A stretch of DNA of 64,000 nucleotides, taken from contig CAZBRD010000015.1 in the NCBI GenBank assembly GCA_964494205.1, positions 1 through 64,000 of the forward strand, written 5' to 3'. Positions 9,087 to 18,838 of this stretch are shown here, piece by piece. This DNA is from JBBTCX01 sp964494205. GTDB lineage: Bacteria > Planctomycetota > Phycisphaerae > UBA1845. Numbering within the stretch: position 1 is the first letter of the stretch; the number at the start of each line of letters is the position of its first letter. The notes beneath the pieces are model-generated. The model saw only the letters and a program-made list of their open reading frames with translations. It searched no databases and had not been told where the DNA came from. A program made the translations under genes and the position numbers.

Positions 9087-10957
9087 GCCAGACGCTCCGT
9101 TCGGTCACCGGTTCGCTCCGTTCGGCCGTGGGCGTGCCACATGGCGGCGTAATCGCCGTCGAGTTCGACAAGTGCCTGATGCGTGCCCGATTCAGCGATG
9201 CGACCACGGTTGAGAAACAGGATTCGATCGAAACGCTCCATCTCACGCAGGCGGTGGCAGATGACGATCGTGGTCGCAGGGTTGGTCGGTGAGAGCCACG
9301 CCTCTTCGACCTGCTTGCGGGTTACGGCGTCGAGCCCGGTGGCGGGCTCGTCGAGCAAAAGGATGCGCGGTTTGTGGAGCAGTGCACGGGCGAGTGCCAG
9401 ACGTTGTCGCTCGCCGCCGGAGAGAGTCATGCCTTTCTGGCCAAGCACCGTGTCGTATCCGGTCGGCCACCGATCGATGAACACATCGGCAGCGACCCGT
9501 CGGGCGACCTCGCGAACGGCGTCGTAGTCGGCGTCGGGATGCCCCAAGGTGATGTTCTCGCGAACAGACATGCCAAACAGCACGGCGTCCTGATGGGCCC
9601 AGCCGATGCAGCGGCGAAGGCTCGCAAGCGTGATGTCACGAATGTCCCGATCATCTACGCGGATGCAGCCTTCGCGCGGGTCGTAAAACCGGAGCAGGAG
9701 CTTGGCGAGGGTTGATTTGCCCGCGCCGGTGTGGCCGACGACCGCAACGCGCTCGCCGGCTTTAACGCGGAATGACACATCAACCAGTGCCGGAACGTCC
9801 GCCTGGTACTCGAAGCTCACGTGATCAAACTCGACGTCGCCGCGCACTTCGACCAACGGTACGGCGGTTGGTGCGTCCTCGATGGCGGGCCGCCATGAGA
9901 ACACTTCCACGACGCGCTCGCCGCAGGTGGTCGCTTTCGCAAGTGTGCCAACGGTCTTGCCCAGTTGCCGCATGGGTCGATTCATGCCGCGCAGGTAGGC
10001 CATGAACACGAGCAGGTCACCGGCGGAGATTGATCCGGCGATGACGAAGCGCACGCCGAGATAGAGTATGACGCAGGTTGAAGCCGCAGCCGCGATGGAG
10101 ATAACCCGATACAAACGCGATTCAAGCCGCGTGGTCTTCACGCCGGCGCGGGTGGAACTGCGGTTGTTGCGCGCAAAACGCTTCTGCTCGATGGCTTCGC
10201 GGTTAAAGGCCTGGATGATCGACATCGCGCCGATGACGTCGTGTGCGATGTCTGCGACGGCGCTCTCCTTTTCGCGTTGCTCTTTGGATGCGTGGCGGAT
10301 TTTTCGGGAGATTCGCCAACCGGTCCAGAACACGACGGGAATGGTGGCAAAACCGACCAGCGCGAGCGTCGGACTGAGCCAGAGGAGCGCGAGCACTGTG
10401 GCGATCAGCATTGACCCGTTCTGGACGAGCGTGACCGTGGTGTCGACGAGCATTTGGCGGAGTATCTGAACGTCACCAGTGAGGCGACTTTGCAATTCGC
10501 CCGATCCGCGGCGTTCGAAAATCGAGGGAGGCAGCGTCTGCAAGTGGGCGAACAGATCGCGACGGATCATCCCCACCAGTCGAGTGCCGGCGGAGGCAAG
10601 GTTTACATCGCGCGCGTGCGAGCAGAAAGCTTCGGCAAGCGCGATGATCAGGATGGCGACGCACGACCAGAGTAACAGCCCGCCGGGCGAGGACTCGGCA
10701 AGACGCACGACACGAGTCAACAGCGATTCGGGGTCGGGTCGAGATGAACCGGGCATCAAGAGGAAGTCGAAGATCACCTTAACGGGCCAGGGAGTGGCGA
10801 GGGTGGCGAACATCGCACCGATCGAAGCGACAAGGGCGAAAATAATTGCGGTCGACTCGCTACGAAGGTAATGCGCGAACCGCCGCCAGATCGCGCTGGT
10901 ATCCTGCAGGTCGAGCTTGCCTCGTTGGGTTTTGATTTTCGGAAGGGCCACGGTCAT
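9080..10957 (-). CDS. ABC exporter, fused permease and ATPase (MsbA type)
   Basis: 625 residues. The N-terminal transmembrane domain has about six helices (about 35-330). The nucleotide-binding domain (about 370-600) has Walker A VVGHTGAGKSTLAK, Q-loop GWAHQDAVLFG, signature LSGGERQRLALARALL, Walker B ILLLDEPATGLD and switch His in VICHRLREM. All motifs are intact, so a homodimeric exporter of lipid-linked or hydrophobic cargo is expected. It lies between the glycosyltransferases and the kinases with 4-bp and 7-bp overlaps. MsbA-like proteins flip lipid A cores, lipid-linked glycans or peptides. Here the neighbours suggest flipping of a glycolipid built by the three upstream glycosyltransferases; this is inference. 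Confidence 0.93.
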   Translation of the reverse strand: MTVALPKIKTQRGKLDLQDTSAIWRRFAHYLRSESTAIIFALVASIGAMFATLATPWPVKVIFDFLLMPGSSRPDPESLLTRVVRLAESSPGGLLLWSCVAILIIALAEAFCSHARDVNLASAGTRLVGMIRRDLFAHLQTLPPSIFERRGSGELQSRLTGDVQILRQMLVDTTVTLVQNGSMLIATVLALLWLSPTLALVGFATIPVVFWTGWRISRKIRHASKEQREKESAVADIAHDVIGAMSIIQAFNREAIEQKRFARNNRSSTRAGVKTTRLESRLYRVISIAAAASTCVILYLGVRFVIAGSISAGDLLVFMAYLRGMNRPMRQLGKTVGTLAKATTCGERVVEVFSWRPAIEDAPTAVPLVEVRGDVEFDHVSFEYQADVPALVDVSFRVKAGERVAVVGHTGAGKSTLAKLLLRFYDPREGCIRVDDRDIRDITLASLRRCIGWAHQDAVLFGMSVRENITLGHPDADYDAVREVARRVAADVFIDRWPTGYDTVLGQKGMTLSGGERQRLALARALLHKPRILLLDEPATGLDAVTRKQVEEAWLSPTNPATTIVICHRLREMERFDRILFLNRGRIAESGTHQALVELDGDYAAMWHAHGRTERTGDRTERLAC

Positions 10958-12273
10958 GCTCTCGCCATCCGGCTGACCTGCTGCCGGGCGATCGCAGGTT
11001 CAATCGGTTCCGACTTTCGCTCTGCATGTGGTTCCAGTTGTTCAGTGAACCATTGTCGCATGACGCAGACGTTTTGCGTCACGTCGAAACGCTGCTCGGC
11101 CAACGCACGCCCCGCCACGGCCAATCGACGGGCCAAATCCGGTTCTTCAAACACGCGACGAATGGATCGCGCGAGGGACTCGACGTTTTCCGGTTCGACC
11201 AGCAGACCGCTGACCTCGTGTTCGAGAATTTCAGGGACGCCACTGAGCGACGTGCTGATGCACGGGCAGCCGCAACCGAGTGCTTCCAGAAGCACTGTGG
11301 GAAGCGCGTCGACGTTTCCGTCCTTCGCCTGCACGCAGGGCAGCACGAAACATGACGATCGCTGCATCGCATCACGCACCGCGTCCTGCGTAAGCGCACC
11401 GGCGAAACGGACTTGCCCGTTCAATTTGAGCTGTTTGCATTCGTCCTCAAGGGACTTTCTCTCCCGTCCGTCGCCGACGATGGTGCAGTTGACGTTGAGG
11501 CCCTGATCGCGGAGCAAGCCGACTGCGCGAATGAGATATCGAAAACCCTTCTTCTCAATCAGGCGACCCACGGTGAGGATGGATTTGGGCTCGCGCGACC
11601 TTCCCTCATCGCGAAAACGCGATAGGTCCACGCCGTTGTAATTCATTCGAATTCGCGAAGGAATCACGTCGCGGAGGGTGTTTACAAGGTATTGCCGATT
11701 CGACTCGCACACCGTGACGGTGAAGGCCGACTCATTGATTTTCTCAGTCAGCAGTTTCTTGTCCACGTTGTCGCGAAAGATGTCGAAAGCGTGGAGCGTG
11801 AGGCTGTACGGCGGACCACCGAGGCGCCGCGCGAGCATCGCGACGCTCGCCTCTTCCGTGCCGAAATGTACGTGTAGATGGCCGATGCGCCGTTTGGCGG
11901 CCCATCGAACGACGTGGTACGCCTGCAGCCACTCGATCCAGCCGATGCTCTGCCGACCGGCTGTGGCGACAAGGTTCCTGGTGTAACGAGCGGGGGCTTC
12001 ACGCAGCAACTCCCATTGACCCCTCCAATGGCCGGAATCGGATTCGAAGATCGTCTCCGGAAAATAATCCGTTTGGGTCTTCACGCGCGAGAAGGACTCA
12101 TGGAACAAACCCTCGTTGGGTTTGCGCAGGGAACCAATCGCAAGATTGGCGCCTTGCTGTTCCAGCTCGAGAATCTCGTTGACGATGAACGTCTGACTGA
12201 AGCGCGGGTACATGCGCAGCAGATAGCCCAGCCGTGAGCGTGCGGGTTTGGATGGCTGACGGTCGGAACTCAC
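10954..12273 (-). CDS. GT4-family glycosyltransferase
   Basis: 439 residues, GT-B fold. The N-terminus has the WcaL/colanic-acid-type opening YLLRMYPRFSQTFIVNEI; the C-terminal domain has SILTVGRLIEKKGFRYLI, then PTVLLEALGCGCPCISTS, the EX7E-type donor-binding region typical of GT4 enzymes. It would transfer a sugar from a nucleotide donor to a lipid-linked acceptor on the cytoplasmic membrane face. It overlaps the following ABC exporter and the preceding glycosyltransferase by 4 bp each (ATGA), so coupled translation is likely. Sugar specificity cannot be read from sequence. Confidence 0.92.
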   Translation of the reverse strand: MSSDRQPSKPARSRLGYLLRMYPRFSQTFIVNEILELEQQGANLAIGSLRKPNEGLFHESFSRVKTQTDYFPETIFESDSGHWRGQWELLREAPARYTRNLVATAGRQSIGWIEWLQAYHVVRWAAKRRIGHLHVHFGTEEASVAMLARRLGGPPYSLTLHAFDIFRDNVDKKLLTEKINESAFTVTVCESNRQYLVNTLRDVIPSRIRMNYNGVDLSRFRDEGRSREPKSILTVGRLIEKKGFRYLIRAVGLLRDQGLNVNCTIVGDGRERKSLEDECKQLKLNGQVRFAGALTQDAVRDAMQRSSCFVLPCVQAKDGNVDALPTVLLEALGCGCPCISTSLSGVPEILEHEVSGLLVEPENVESLARSIRRVFEEPDLARRLAVAGRALAEQRFDVTQNVCVMRQWFTEQLEPHAERKSEPIEPAIARQQVSRMARA

Positions 12274-13562
12274 GCATGTGCCCTCGCCAAGGCCTCTGGT
12301 TTTGCAAGATCAGGAGAAGCATTCAGGCAAGGTCGGCGCGGTTTGATCAACCGACGGGCCAAGGACTCCGTAGCTCGTGCCGCCTGTGACCAGGTATAGC
12401 GGTCCCGAGCGATTTCCTTCGCCTTTTCGCCCATCTGCTCCCGCAAGGATTGCGATTGCAGTGCGGTGCTCAGCTTCGCCGCTAGGTCTTGCGGGTCGTC
12501 GGGCTCGCAGAGGAATCCGGTCGTTCCATCGTCGATCACTTCGCCGATCTGTCCCAGTCGCGAGGCCACAATGCAGCGACCGGCGGCCATGTACTCGAAG
12601 AGTTTGATGGGTGAAAAGTAGAACTTCTCGACAGTTCGAAACGGCGCAACGGCGATATCCATCGCGCCTAGCAGGGTCGGGATTTCGGCGTGATCCACGC
12701 CTCCGGTGAAGCGAACGCGATCTTTCAGGCCAAGCTGTTCGGCGGTCTCCCTTAGTTCCTGCTCCGCCGGTCCGGTGCCGACGATCAGTAGTTGCACGTC
12801 TGAATCATTTGCTGCGATCGCTTCAAAGGCTTGAAGCAAAACGTCACACCCGTGCCAGCGTTTCAAACTCCCGGCGAAACCGATCGTGGGTCCGTCAGCC
12901 AACCCATGGCGTGCGCGGCAGGCATGCCTTGTAGGAATACTCGAGAAAGCGTGCGTATCGAATCCATTGGGAACCACTTCGATTTTCGAGGAATCGACAC
13001 CGTTGGTCGCCAGTTCGTTCTTTAGCTGTGCTGAGACCGCAATGACGCCGTCGGCTTCACGCAGGACGCGCGCCTCGACGTCGGCGGCGAGCGAGGCGTG
13101 ATGCACCGAACGGTAGGTGCTTGCTTCGCGCGTGAGCGGTGCGTTCACTTCCAGCAATAGCGGAACGCCCAGCTCACGCGCGAAGTCAACACCCAAATGA
13201 CCCATCAGGCTCTGTCTCTCGATGATGACATCGGGAGGAGACGATTTAAGCGCGCCCAATCCGTTGCGAAAAACGCTAGCGTTAAACAACAGCGAGCGTA
13301 ATTCAGCGGCGGGGGCGGGATCCATTTCACGATCGACCAGCCAGCGATGCAGCGTTTGACCGGTGGTTTCAACCGCAGTCCGTTCCTGCGCGAGAATCGG
13401 CTGCAGTTCGGGGTGCTCGTTGCCGCCCGAGCGGGCGCACATCAACTCGACCTGGTTACCCAGTGCTCGCAGGGCATTGGTGATCGAGCGAAGGTGGATG
13501 GACGCCCCTTTCACTCCGTCGGGCGAAATGCCGAAATCACTGCACACATACAGAATTCGCAC
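12270..13562 (-). CDS. GT4-family glycosyltransferase
   Basis: 430 residues, GT-B fold. The start MRILYVCSDFGISPDGVKGA is the usual N-terminal Rossmann strand plus glycine loop. The C-terminal domain has TIGFAGSLKRWHGCDVLL, GLKDRVRFTGGVDHAEIP and PIKLFEYMAAGRCIVAS, the GT4 donor-site E-x7-E region. It is expected in the cytoplasm or on the inner membrane face, adding one sugar to the chain made by this operon. It overlaps its upstream neighbour (13537) by 26 bp and its downstream neighbour by 4 bp. It is not a close duplicate of the gene at 10954; the two probably make different linkages. Confidence 0.92.
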   Translation of the reverse strand: MRILYVCSDFGISPDGVKGASIHLRSITNALRALGNQVELMCARSGGNEHPELQPILAQERTAVETTGQTLHRWLVDREMDPAPAAELRSLLFNASVFRNGLGALKSSPPDVIIERQSLMGHLGVDFARELGVPLLLEVNAPLTREASTYRSVHHASLAADVEARVLREADGVIAVSAQLKNELATNGVDSSKIEVVPNGFDTHAFSSIPTRHACRARHGLADGPTIGFAGSLKRWHGCDVLLQAFEAIAANDSDVQLLIVGTGPAEQELRETAEQLGLKDRVRFTGGVDHAEIPTLLGAMDIAVAPFRTVEKFYFSPIKLFEYMAAGRCIVASRLGQIGEVIDDGTTGFLCEPDDPQDLAAKLSTALQSQSLREQMGEKAKEIARDRYTWSQAARATESLARRLIKPRRPCLNASPDLAKPEALARAHA

Positions 13563-14748
13563 AGGTGCGTCCCCCCTGGCTCAACATGCCAAACCGTTCC
13601 GTAACACGCTCGAGACCGCCAAGATCAAGTTCGTGTGTCGTCGGCGCGTCCGCTTCCACAAACATAGACGCGACATCGCCCGCGAGTGACGCCGCTGTAA
13701 GTTGAGCAGGGTCAGCCATCCGAACCGCACCGCGCGATTGCCACAAATCAGCGCGAATGATCTGCTCAAGGCGTGGTTGCGTACGCGGAACGACCAGGCA
13801 ACGCTTGTGTTCCTGAGCCAGCGCAACCATTGTGTTGTATCCCCCCATCGTTACCACCAATGACGACTCACGGATTCGACACGAAACGCACGGTTCAAAG
13901 TCTTCCCACGCGACGCCTTCGATGCGAGCCGTCTTCTCACGCAACCGCTGAGCAGCGTCCGCTGGCAAATCCGGACCGCCAACGATTAACGATCGACCGC
14001 CCATAGCCGCAATCGTGTGAGCGGCTTCATCAAGGTACGTATTGATAAGGGATTCACCATCGGTACCACCGCCGACCGTCACCAGCACCATCGGTGCGCC
14101 TGATGTCGCCGCCTTGGTGTGCTGGCATGTAGGCCTCGCGACGTACCCCATGAAACGGGTTTTCTCCGCCACTTGATCGGGGAGCCGATATTCTCGAATT
14201 ACATCAAAAACGTCGCGCGAACCATAAACCCAGATCTCGTCGAAGCTGTTTTCCAGCATCGGTACGACGCCCAGACGATTCCATTGCTCTACCGTCTGTT
14301 CGCCCGAATCCTCAACGTCCCTCATGCCGAAAACGATGCGTGTTTCGGGTCGGTTCTTGCGAACCCAGCGAATGGAGTCAACCATTTCTCGACAGACGCC
14401 CAAGGGAGCTTTGTCGATCAACAATACGCCCGGTTCGAAATGCCTGATGGCTGCCTGAAGGAGCGCTTTGCGACAATTAATAACTTCTGCGGGACTGACA
14501 TCCAGAAACTTTCCTCCGTATTGCTTGTTGGTGGTTTTGGTCAACGCAGGGAGCTTAACATAGTCAACCCTGGGTATTGGACCGAACAAGGCGGCGTATG
14601 GGGTTCCGGTCGCGATGAGGCAGGTCGCGGAATCGAAGGCGCCGGTAATACCGCCGCATATGGTTAAGGTGCGTGAGAGATGTCCGATGCCCACACTGTC
14701 ATGACAGTAGGCGAACACCCGATGTTCATGATGGATGTTAAGTCTCAC
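13537..14748 (-). CDS. MurG-like glycosyltransferase (COG4671-type)
   Basis: 403 residues, first gene of the nine-gene operon. The N-terminus has VFAYCHDSVGIGHLSRTL, the glycine/histidine loop seen in GT28/MurG-related and COG4671 predicted glycosyltransferases; the C-terminal half has MVLVTVGGGTDGESLI and SSLVVTMGGYNTMVALAQ, the donor-binding G-G-Y/F-N-T-x-x-E/A region. It begins with GTG, with only a weak ribosome binding site visible; an internal start near residue 11 is possible. The 870-bp gap before it probably holds the operon promoter. It may start glycan assembly by adding the first sugar to a carrier (inference). Confidence 0.88.
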   Translation of the reverse strand: MRLNIHHEHRVFAYCHDSVGIGHLSRTLTICGGITGAFDSATCLIATGTPYAALFGPIPRVDYVKLPALTKTTNKQYGGKFLDVSPAEVINCRKALLQAAIRHFEPGVLLIDKAPLGVCREMVDSIRWVRKNRPETRIVFGMRDVEDSGEQTVEQWNRLGVVPMLENSFDEIWVYGSRDVFDVIREYRLPDQVAEKTRFMGYVARPTCQHTKAATSGAPMVLVTVGGGTDGESLINTYLDEAAHTIAAMGGRSLIVGGPDLPADAAQRLREKTARIEGVAWEDFEPCVSCRIRESSLVVTMGGYNTMVALAQEHKRCLVVPRTQPRLEQIIRADLWQSRGAVRMADPAQLTAASLAGDVASMFVEADAPTTHELDLGGLERVTERFGMLSQGGRTCANSVCVQ

Positions 14749-15632
14749 AGCGGTCTTTCGAGGGAATTACATTGGATCAGGCTCGGCGAGCGCATGAACC
14801 CGTGCCCGGAGGCCACCGCGAAAAGGCAACGACTGGCTGCCCATGCATGATCACTTAGGCTACTTCTCATGTATTTGATCACGCGATTTGGGTCCTTCGG
14901 AGCTTCGGTTCAAACTCGTTCAATACCACACGAACTTAACGAATGTCGTGCCATAGAGCACCGTTTCGATAGCAACACCTGTACCATTCGGTTACATACA
15001 TTTTCAGTTTCATTATTAACGCTTCCATTACTTTTATTCTATTGCGCGGCTGTATCGGTCAACGCTTCATCGGGGAAGTTCAGCTTTCGAGAGTATTCAC
15101 GCGAAAGTTACCCATATTACGCGAGGCTACTCGCGTTTCTGTTTGAAATCTGCGCATCATTGATTTATCGCCTTGGGATTATGATTGCGAAGATAAGAGT
15201 GATCGCACGGCCGAAAAGTCTAGCTCATTAATCCGTTGTTGATCCACTCCCATCTCAAACCGCCATCCAGTCAAAGGCTGGAACAACACACTCGAATTGA
15301 ATGTAACTGATTTCAAATAAATAAGTTAAAGTATGTCGCAGGATTGACTGAACGTTCTGTTAGTTCGTGCATTGCGACCAACCTCAAAGCAATTCCTGTT
15401 GAGTTGTTGTTCCCGGGACGAACTAGTTTGCCGGTCGGACGGACTGGCACGACGATTGCTCTCCAAACAACTTCACTGGATCGGCAACGTCTGATTTCCG
15501 GTTGGGTATTGATTGCTTTCCGAAACATGACGGTCGACGGTGAGTATTCATTGAGGAAGTTAACTTCAAGCACATCTTTGTGGCGGCGCGATGGATGCTC
15601 TGTCATGAGATAAGCATTTGAGTGAGGGAAAG
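14749..15632. other. Long intergenic region between divergent genes
   Basis: About 880 bp between the glycan operon (minus) and the large exported protein (plus). Part of it (about 14990-15060 and 15290-15340) is clearly more AT-rich than the neighbourhood, as expected for promoters of both divergent units. Small open frames here (14869-15231 plus, 15313-15606 minus) lack protein-like composition and ribosome binding sites. I see no RNA gene and no repeat that I can name. Confidence 0.4.
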
Positions 15633-18629
15633 ATGCTGAAGTACGAAACCATGCGCGGTCTTCGAATCTGGCTGATTGTTTCGGTTATTGCACTGGCGGT
15701 TCGAACAGAAACTAGCCACGCACAGTTGCCGGATCATCCCGTCATCACTGAAGTGTATACGGACGCCATTGGCCTTAACGACGGTCCCGTGGCACGAGAC
15801 CCGTCCAGCACGAACCAAGAGTACATCGAGATTTATCTGCCTACTTCTGCAAGCTTGAATCCGCTGTTCAACAAAGACTCACTGCGGCTTACATTTTACG
15901 AAGTTGAGGGCGACACCGACAGTTCCGGAGTCAATCTGATCAACTATCGGTTTGACCTGCCGACCTTTGACCTTGATTTGAGCAACGGCATCACGGCGGG
16001 TGCGATCGCAAGACCGCCCAGCGGGGTGGTTGTGCTTGGTTGGGTTGACTACGTGGGCAATCCGCCGACCGGTCTCGCGGGAACTCCGGCCACGCGCGTC
16101 GCGCTGATTAACGGCGGTATCACGTCGACCGATGGAACATTCATTTTCATCGCGATTAACGGAAGTCATTTCACCGGAACCACTAACTTCCCGGTGGTGG
16201 CGGCGGAAAATCTGATCGACTTGCCGAGCGAAGCAAGCTCAGGCGTGATTCAAAACGGTTCCGGCGCGTATCTGCTTGTGAATCGCGACCGTCCGGGGTA
16301 CGTGCAACTGTGCGACGATCAACACGCGGGCGACTGCGCATCCGGTGCGTTCCCCGATCTTCCAACGCAAGGTAGCCTGCTCGATACAGGCTGTCTGCAC
16401 GATGCCTTTGGGGCGAACGACGACGCCAATTTCGACGTGCTTGATCAACCCTTGCCCGATGGTGACGGTATCGACCTCGGAGAATCGTTGCCGCCCGCTG
16501 GCGCCTTCAGCTTGCTTGCATGCCAGGTTCCGGAGAACACCATTACGCAACCAGATCCGGGCGCAGCCAACGGATACGCTCGTCGATATCTGAATGCGCC
16601 GAAAACGACCGAGACGGTGGCGGCTGACAACCCGGTCACCGATGCGCAAGTGTCATACCGTCATGTTCGCAACAACGGTCCTTTTTTTCCGACCCCGGGC
16701 GTGGCGCACCTGACGACATCGCCGCCTGATCTTGGCGTGGCGCTGGCTGCAGAACAGAATTTCGACGTCCTCGCGCAAACGACGGGTCGTCCAGGCATAC
16801 TCTCAGCCAATACGGGCGGAAACTTCCCGATCAACATGAGTGCGACCGGGGGGCCTTCGAGTAACCCGGCAGTCGCCAGTTTTGGTTCGGGATCGCCCGG
16901 CAACAGTGTTCAAGGGCAGACCATCAGCCTGCCCACAATTTCGATCACGCCAGCGGGCGCGGCGGCACATCTTTCGACCGCAAACACAACGGTTACCGTC
17001 ACAGCCGCGAACACCAACAGCGGCGATCCTCCGGTCGTGTCGACGATGAAGACCACGACCGCCACGGCCACTGTGCTCAAACCTACCACCGGAAAGAACG
17101 CTGCCAGCACGCCTTTTCAAACGACCGTGTTCGTGGCTGTGCTGCCGATCTACTCAAGCCCCGTCGTGACCAATGAGTTTCGTTCGAGCAGTCTGGGTAC
17201 ATACCTGGCGTCGCTCCCTGACATAACCGCGGTTCAATCCATCGGGAATGGGCCCGTGCTGATTAACCCGGCCACGAATCTCAGTAGTGGGGCGGTGACT
17301 CCGGGGATGATCGATGGTTTTCCGAACGTCGGCGAGGAGTGTACGACGTGGCGTAACGATCCCGGTCCGCCGGGGCGACTCTCGTTTCCTCAGACAATCG
17401 TACAGTCGGCGGAGAACACGCTTGACCCGGACGTATACCTTGACAGCATCGGCGTATGCGGGATCAACACCGTCATCAAAGCTAATCGTCACAACATCGT
17501 GGACACCGAAACGGTCAACGGCGGATACACGCCGAGCGAACCGCTGTTCTTCGTTGACGACATTGGCGCGTTTGGGGCTTTGCGAACCGGGTTGGCCAAC
17601 GCAACCACAACGCGTACTTTTGAGATTGCCGTTGTCGACACCAACGTGCGCTCGGACGGCAGCGTCGAGTCAGCGAAGACCGACGACTTCGGTCTGGCGA
17701 TTGAGGTGGCTGCGACTGCAGTCGGTTCGCCCATTCTGCCGGGTGAGTTTGTATTCCTGAGTTTCACCGGCGGATTTCAGGGTGCGGACATCGATCCAAG
17801 GCTGGATCAGACCACCGCGCTGCTTTACGTGTACCTGCTGGACCTCGACAACCTGAATGAAATGCTGGGCATCACCCAAGTTGAAGCCATCTACGAGATC
17901 GACGGCGCGGCGAGCGGCGAGATCGACGTCATCGAGGTGTTCAGCCTTGGCACGACCGTGAATTGTGCTGATGGGGACGGCGACGGATACGGCGTGGGAG
18001 CGGGTTGCCTGGGACCGGACTGCGATGACGGCAACAACTCGATTCATCCGGGATTCCTTGAGGTCTGCGACGATACAGTTGACAACGACTGCGATCTGGC
18101 GACCGATTGCATGGATAGCAGCTGTACCGGTCATCCCGCGTGCCCAGCTTGCGGTAACACCAATTGCGAGAGCGGCGAAACTTCCTGCAACTGCTCGGCA
18201 GATTGCGGTCCACCTGTTGGTGCTGAAGTCGTCAACGCGACTTGCTTGGACGGCATCGACAACGATTGCGACGGATTCACTGACTGTGCGGACTCGGACT
18301 GCGCCGCGCAGGTTGGGTGTAATTGCGCTAACGATTTTGCTTGCCTCGACAACAACGTTTGCACATGTGATCGGTGTACAGCCGGGTCGTGCCAGACGCT
18401 GAACGTGGAGTTCGGCAACGTCAATTGTTCATTGGCTCAGACTCCGAACCTTGACGATATTCTGTGCGTACTTTCCGGATTCTCCAATTTCGCCAACTGC
18501 CCCAATGGTGACCTCGCGCCGACCACCGGGCCGCTCGCGTGTCAGGGGAATGACCTGATTAATCTCGATGACATTCTCGCGGTGCTCGGTGCGTTTGCTG
18601 GGCAAGATCCGTGCGGGTGCGTGCCCTAA
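15633..18629 (+). CDS. Large exported protein with Cys-rich MopE-like and dockerin-like tail
   Basis: About 998 residues from the ATG at 15633, preceded by GAGGGA; a start at 15651 (MRGLRIWL) is equally possible. A Sec signal peptide ends near SHAQ. The first ~180 residues have a lamin-tail-like pattern (VITEVYTDAIG, QEYIEIYLP). A Ser/Thr/Gly-rich middle follows. From about residue 770 come Cys-rich repeats of the MopE/putative metal-binding kind (DGDGDGYGVG, CDDTVDNDCD, DGIDNDCDGFTDC). The last ~60 residues are dockerin-like (NLDDILCVLSGF, INLDDILAVLGAF). The protein is probably secreted or surface-bound, with calcium sites in the Asp-rich loops. No enzyme domain is seen. Related architectures are common in Planctomycetes; function unknown. 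Confidence 0.88.
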   Translation: MLKYETMRGLRIWLIVSVIALAVRTETSHAQLPDHPVITEVYTDAIGLNDGPVARDPSSTNQEYIEIYLPTSASLNPLFNKDSLRLTFYEVEGDTDSSGVNLINYRFDLPTFDLDLSNGITAGAIARPPSGVVVLGWVDYVGNPPTGLAGTPATRVALINGGITSTDGTFIFIAINGSHFTGTTNFPVVAAENLIDLPSEASSGVIQNGSGAYLLVNRDRPGYVQLCDDQHAGDCASGAFPDLPTQGSLLDTGCLHDAFGANDDANFDVLDQPLPDGDGIDLGESLPPAGAFSLLACQVPENTITQPDPGAANGYARRYLNAPKTTETVAADNPVTDAQVSYRHVRNNGPFFPTPGVAHLTTSPPDLGVALAAEQNFDVLAQTTGRPGILSANTGGNFPINMSATGGPSSNPAVASFGSGSPGNSVQGQTISLPTISITPAGAAAHLSTANTTVTVTAANTNSGDPPVVSTMKTTTATATVLKPTTGKNAASTPFQTTVFVAVLPIYSSPVVTNEFRSSSLGTYLASLPDITAVQSIGNGPVLINPATNLSSGAVTPGMIDGFPNVGEECTTWRNDPGPPGRLSFPQTIVQSAENTLDPDVYLDSIGVCGINTVIKANRHNIVDTETVNGGYTPSEPLFFVDDIGAFGALRTGLANATTTRTFEIAVVDTNVRSDGSVESAKTDDFGLAIEVAATAVGSPILPGEFVFLSFTGGFQGADIDPRLDQTTALLYVYLLDLDNLNEMLGITQVEAIYEIDGAASGEIDVIEVFSLGTTVNCADGDGDGYGVGAGCLGPDCDDGNNSIHPGFLEVCDDTVDNDCDLATDCMDSSCTGHPACPACGNTNCESGETSCNCSADCGPPVGAEVVNATCLDGIDNDCDGFTDCADSDCAAQVGCNCANDFACLDNNVCTCDRCTAGSCQTLNVEFGNVNCSLAQTPNLDDILCVLSGFSNFANCPNGDLAPTTGPLACQGNDLINLDDILAVLGAFAGQDPCGCVP

Positions 18630-18768
18630 TTCTCTCGGCATGCGTGTGTACGGGTTTCGCGCAGTCTAGTTGACGCCTAGCCGCGTTGCTCCGTCCGAGG
18701 CTCCAAAGGAGCCGGTACGAGTGACTTAACCCCGGTTCAACGGCACGAAACTATTCGATTCTCTGGGA

Positions 18769-18784
18769 GGAATTACAGAATTCC
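18769..18784. terminator. Possible bidirectional terminator hairpin
   Basis: GGAATT-acag-AATTCC forms a short perfect stem with a 4-nt loop, in the 209 bp between the convergent exported-protein gene and the integrase remnant; a second small stem (GGCTCC-aaa-GGAGCC, 18699-18713) lies just before it. No clear U-run follows, so termination is a guess from position. Confidence 0.25.
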
Positions 18785-18838
18785 CCCCCTCCCAAAAGGA
18801 AATTGAGTGCTGCTCAACAGTATTTCACCAGCGATAGA

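Noticed and set aside
14869..15231. A 120-residue plus-strand protein in the long gap
   Set aside because: No ribosome binding site, no domain, AT-rich composition like a promoter region.
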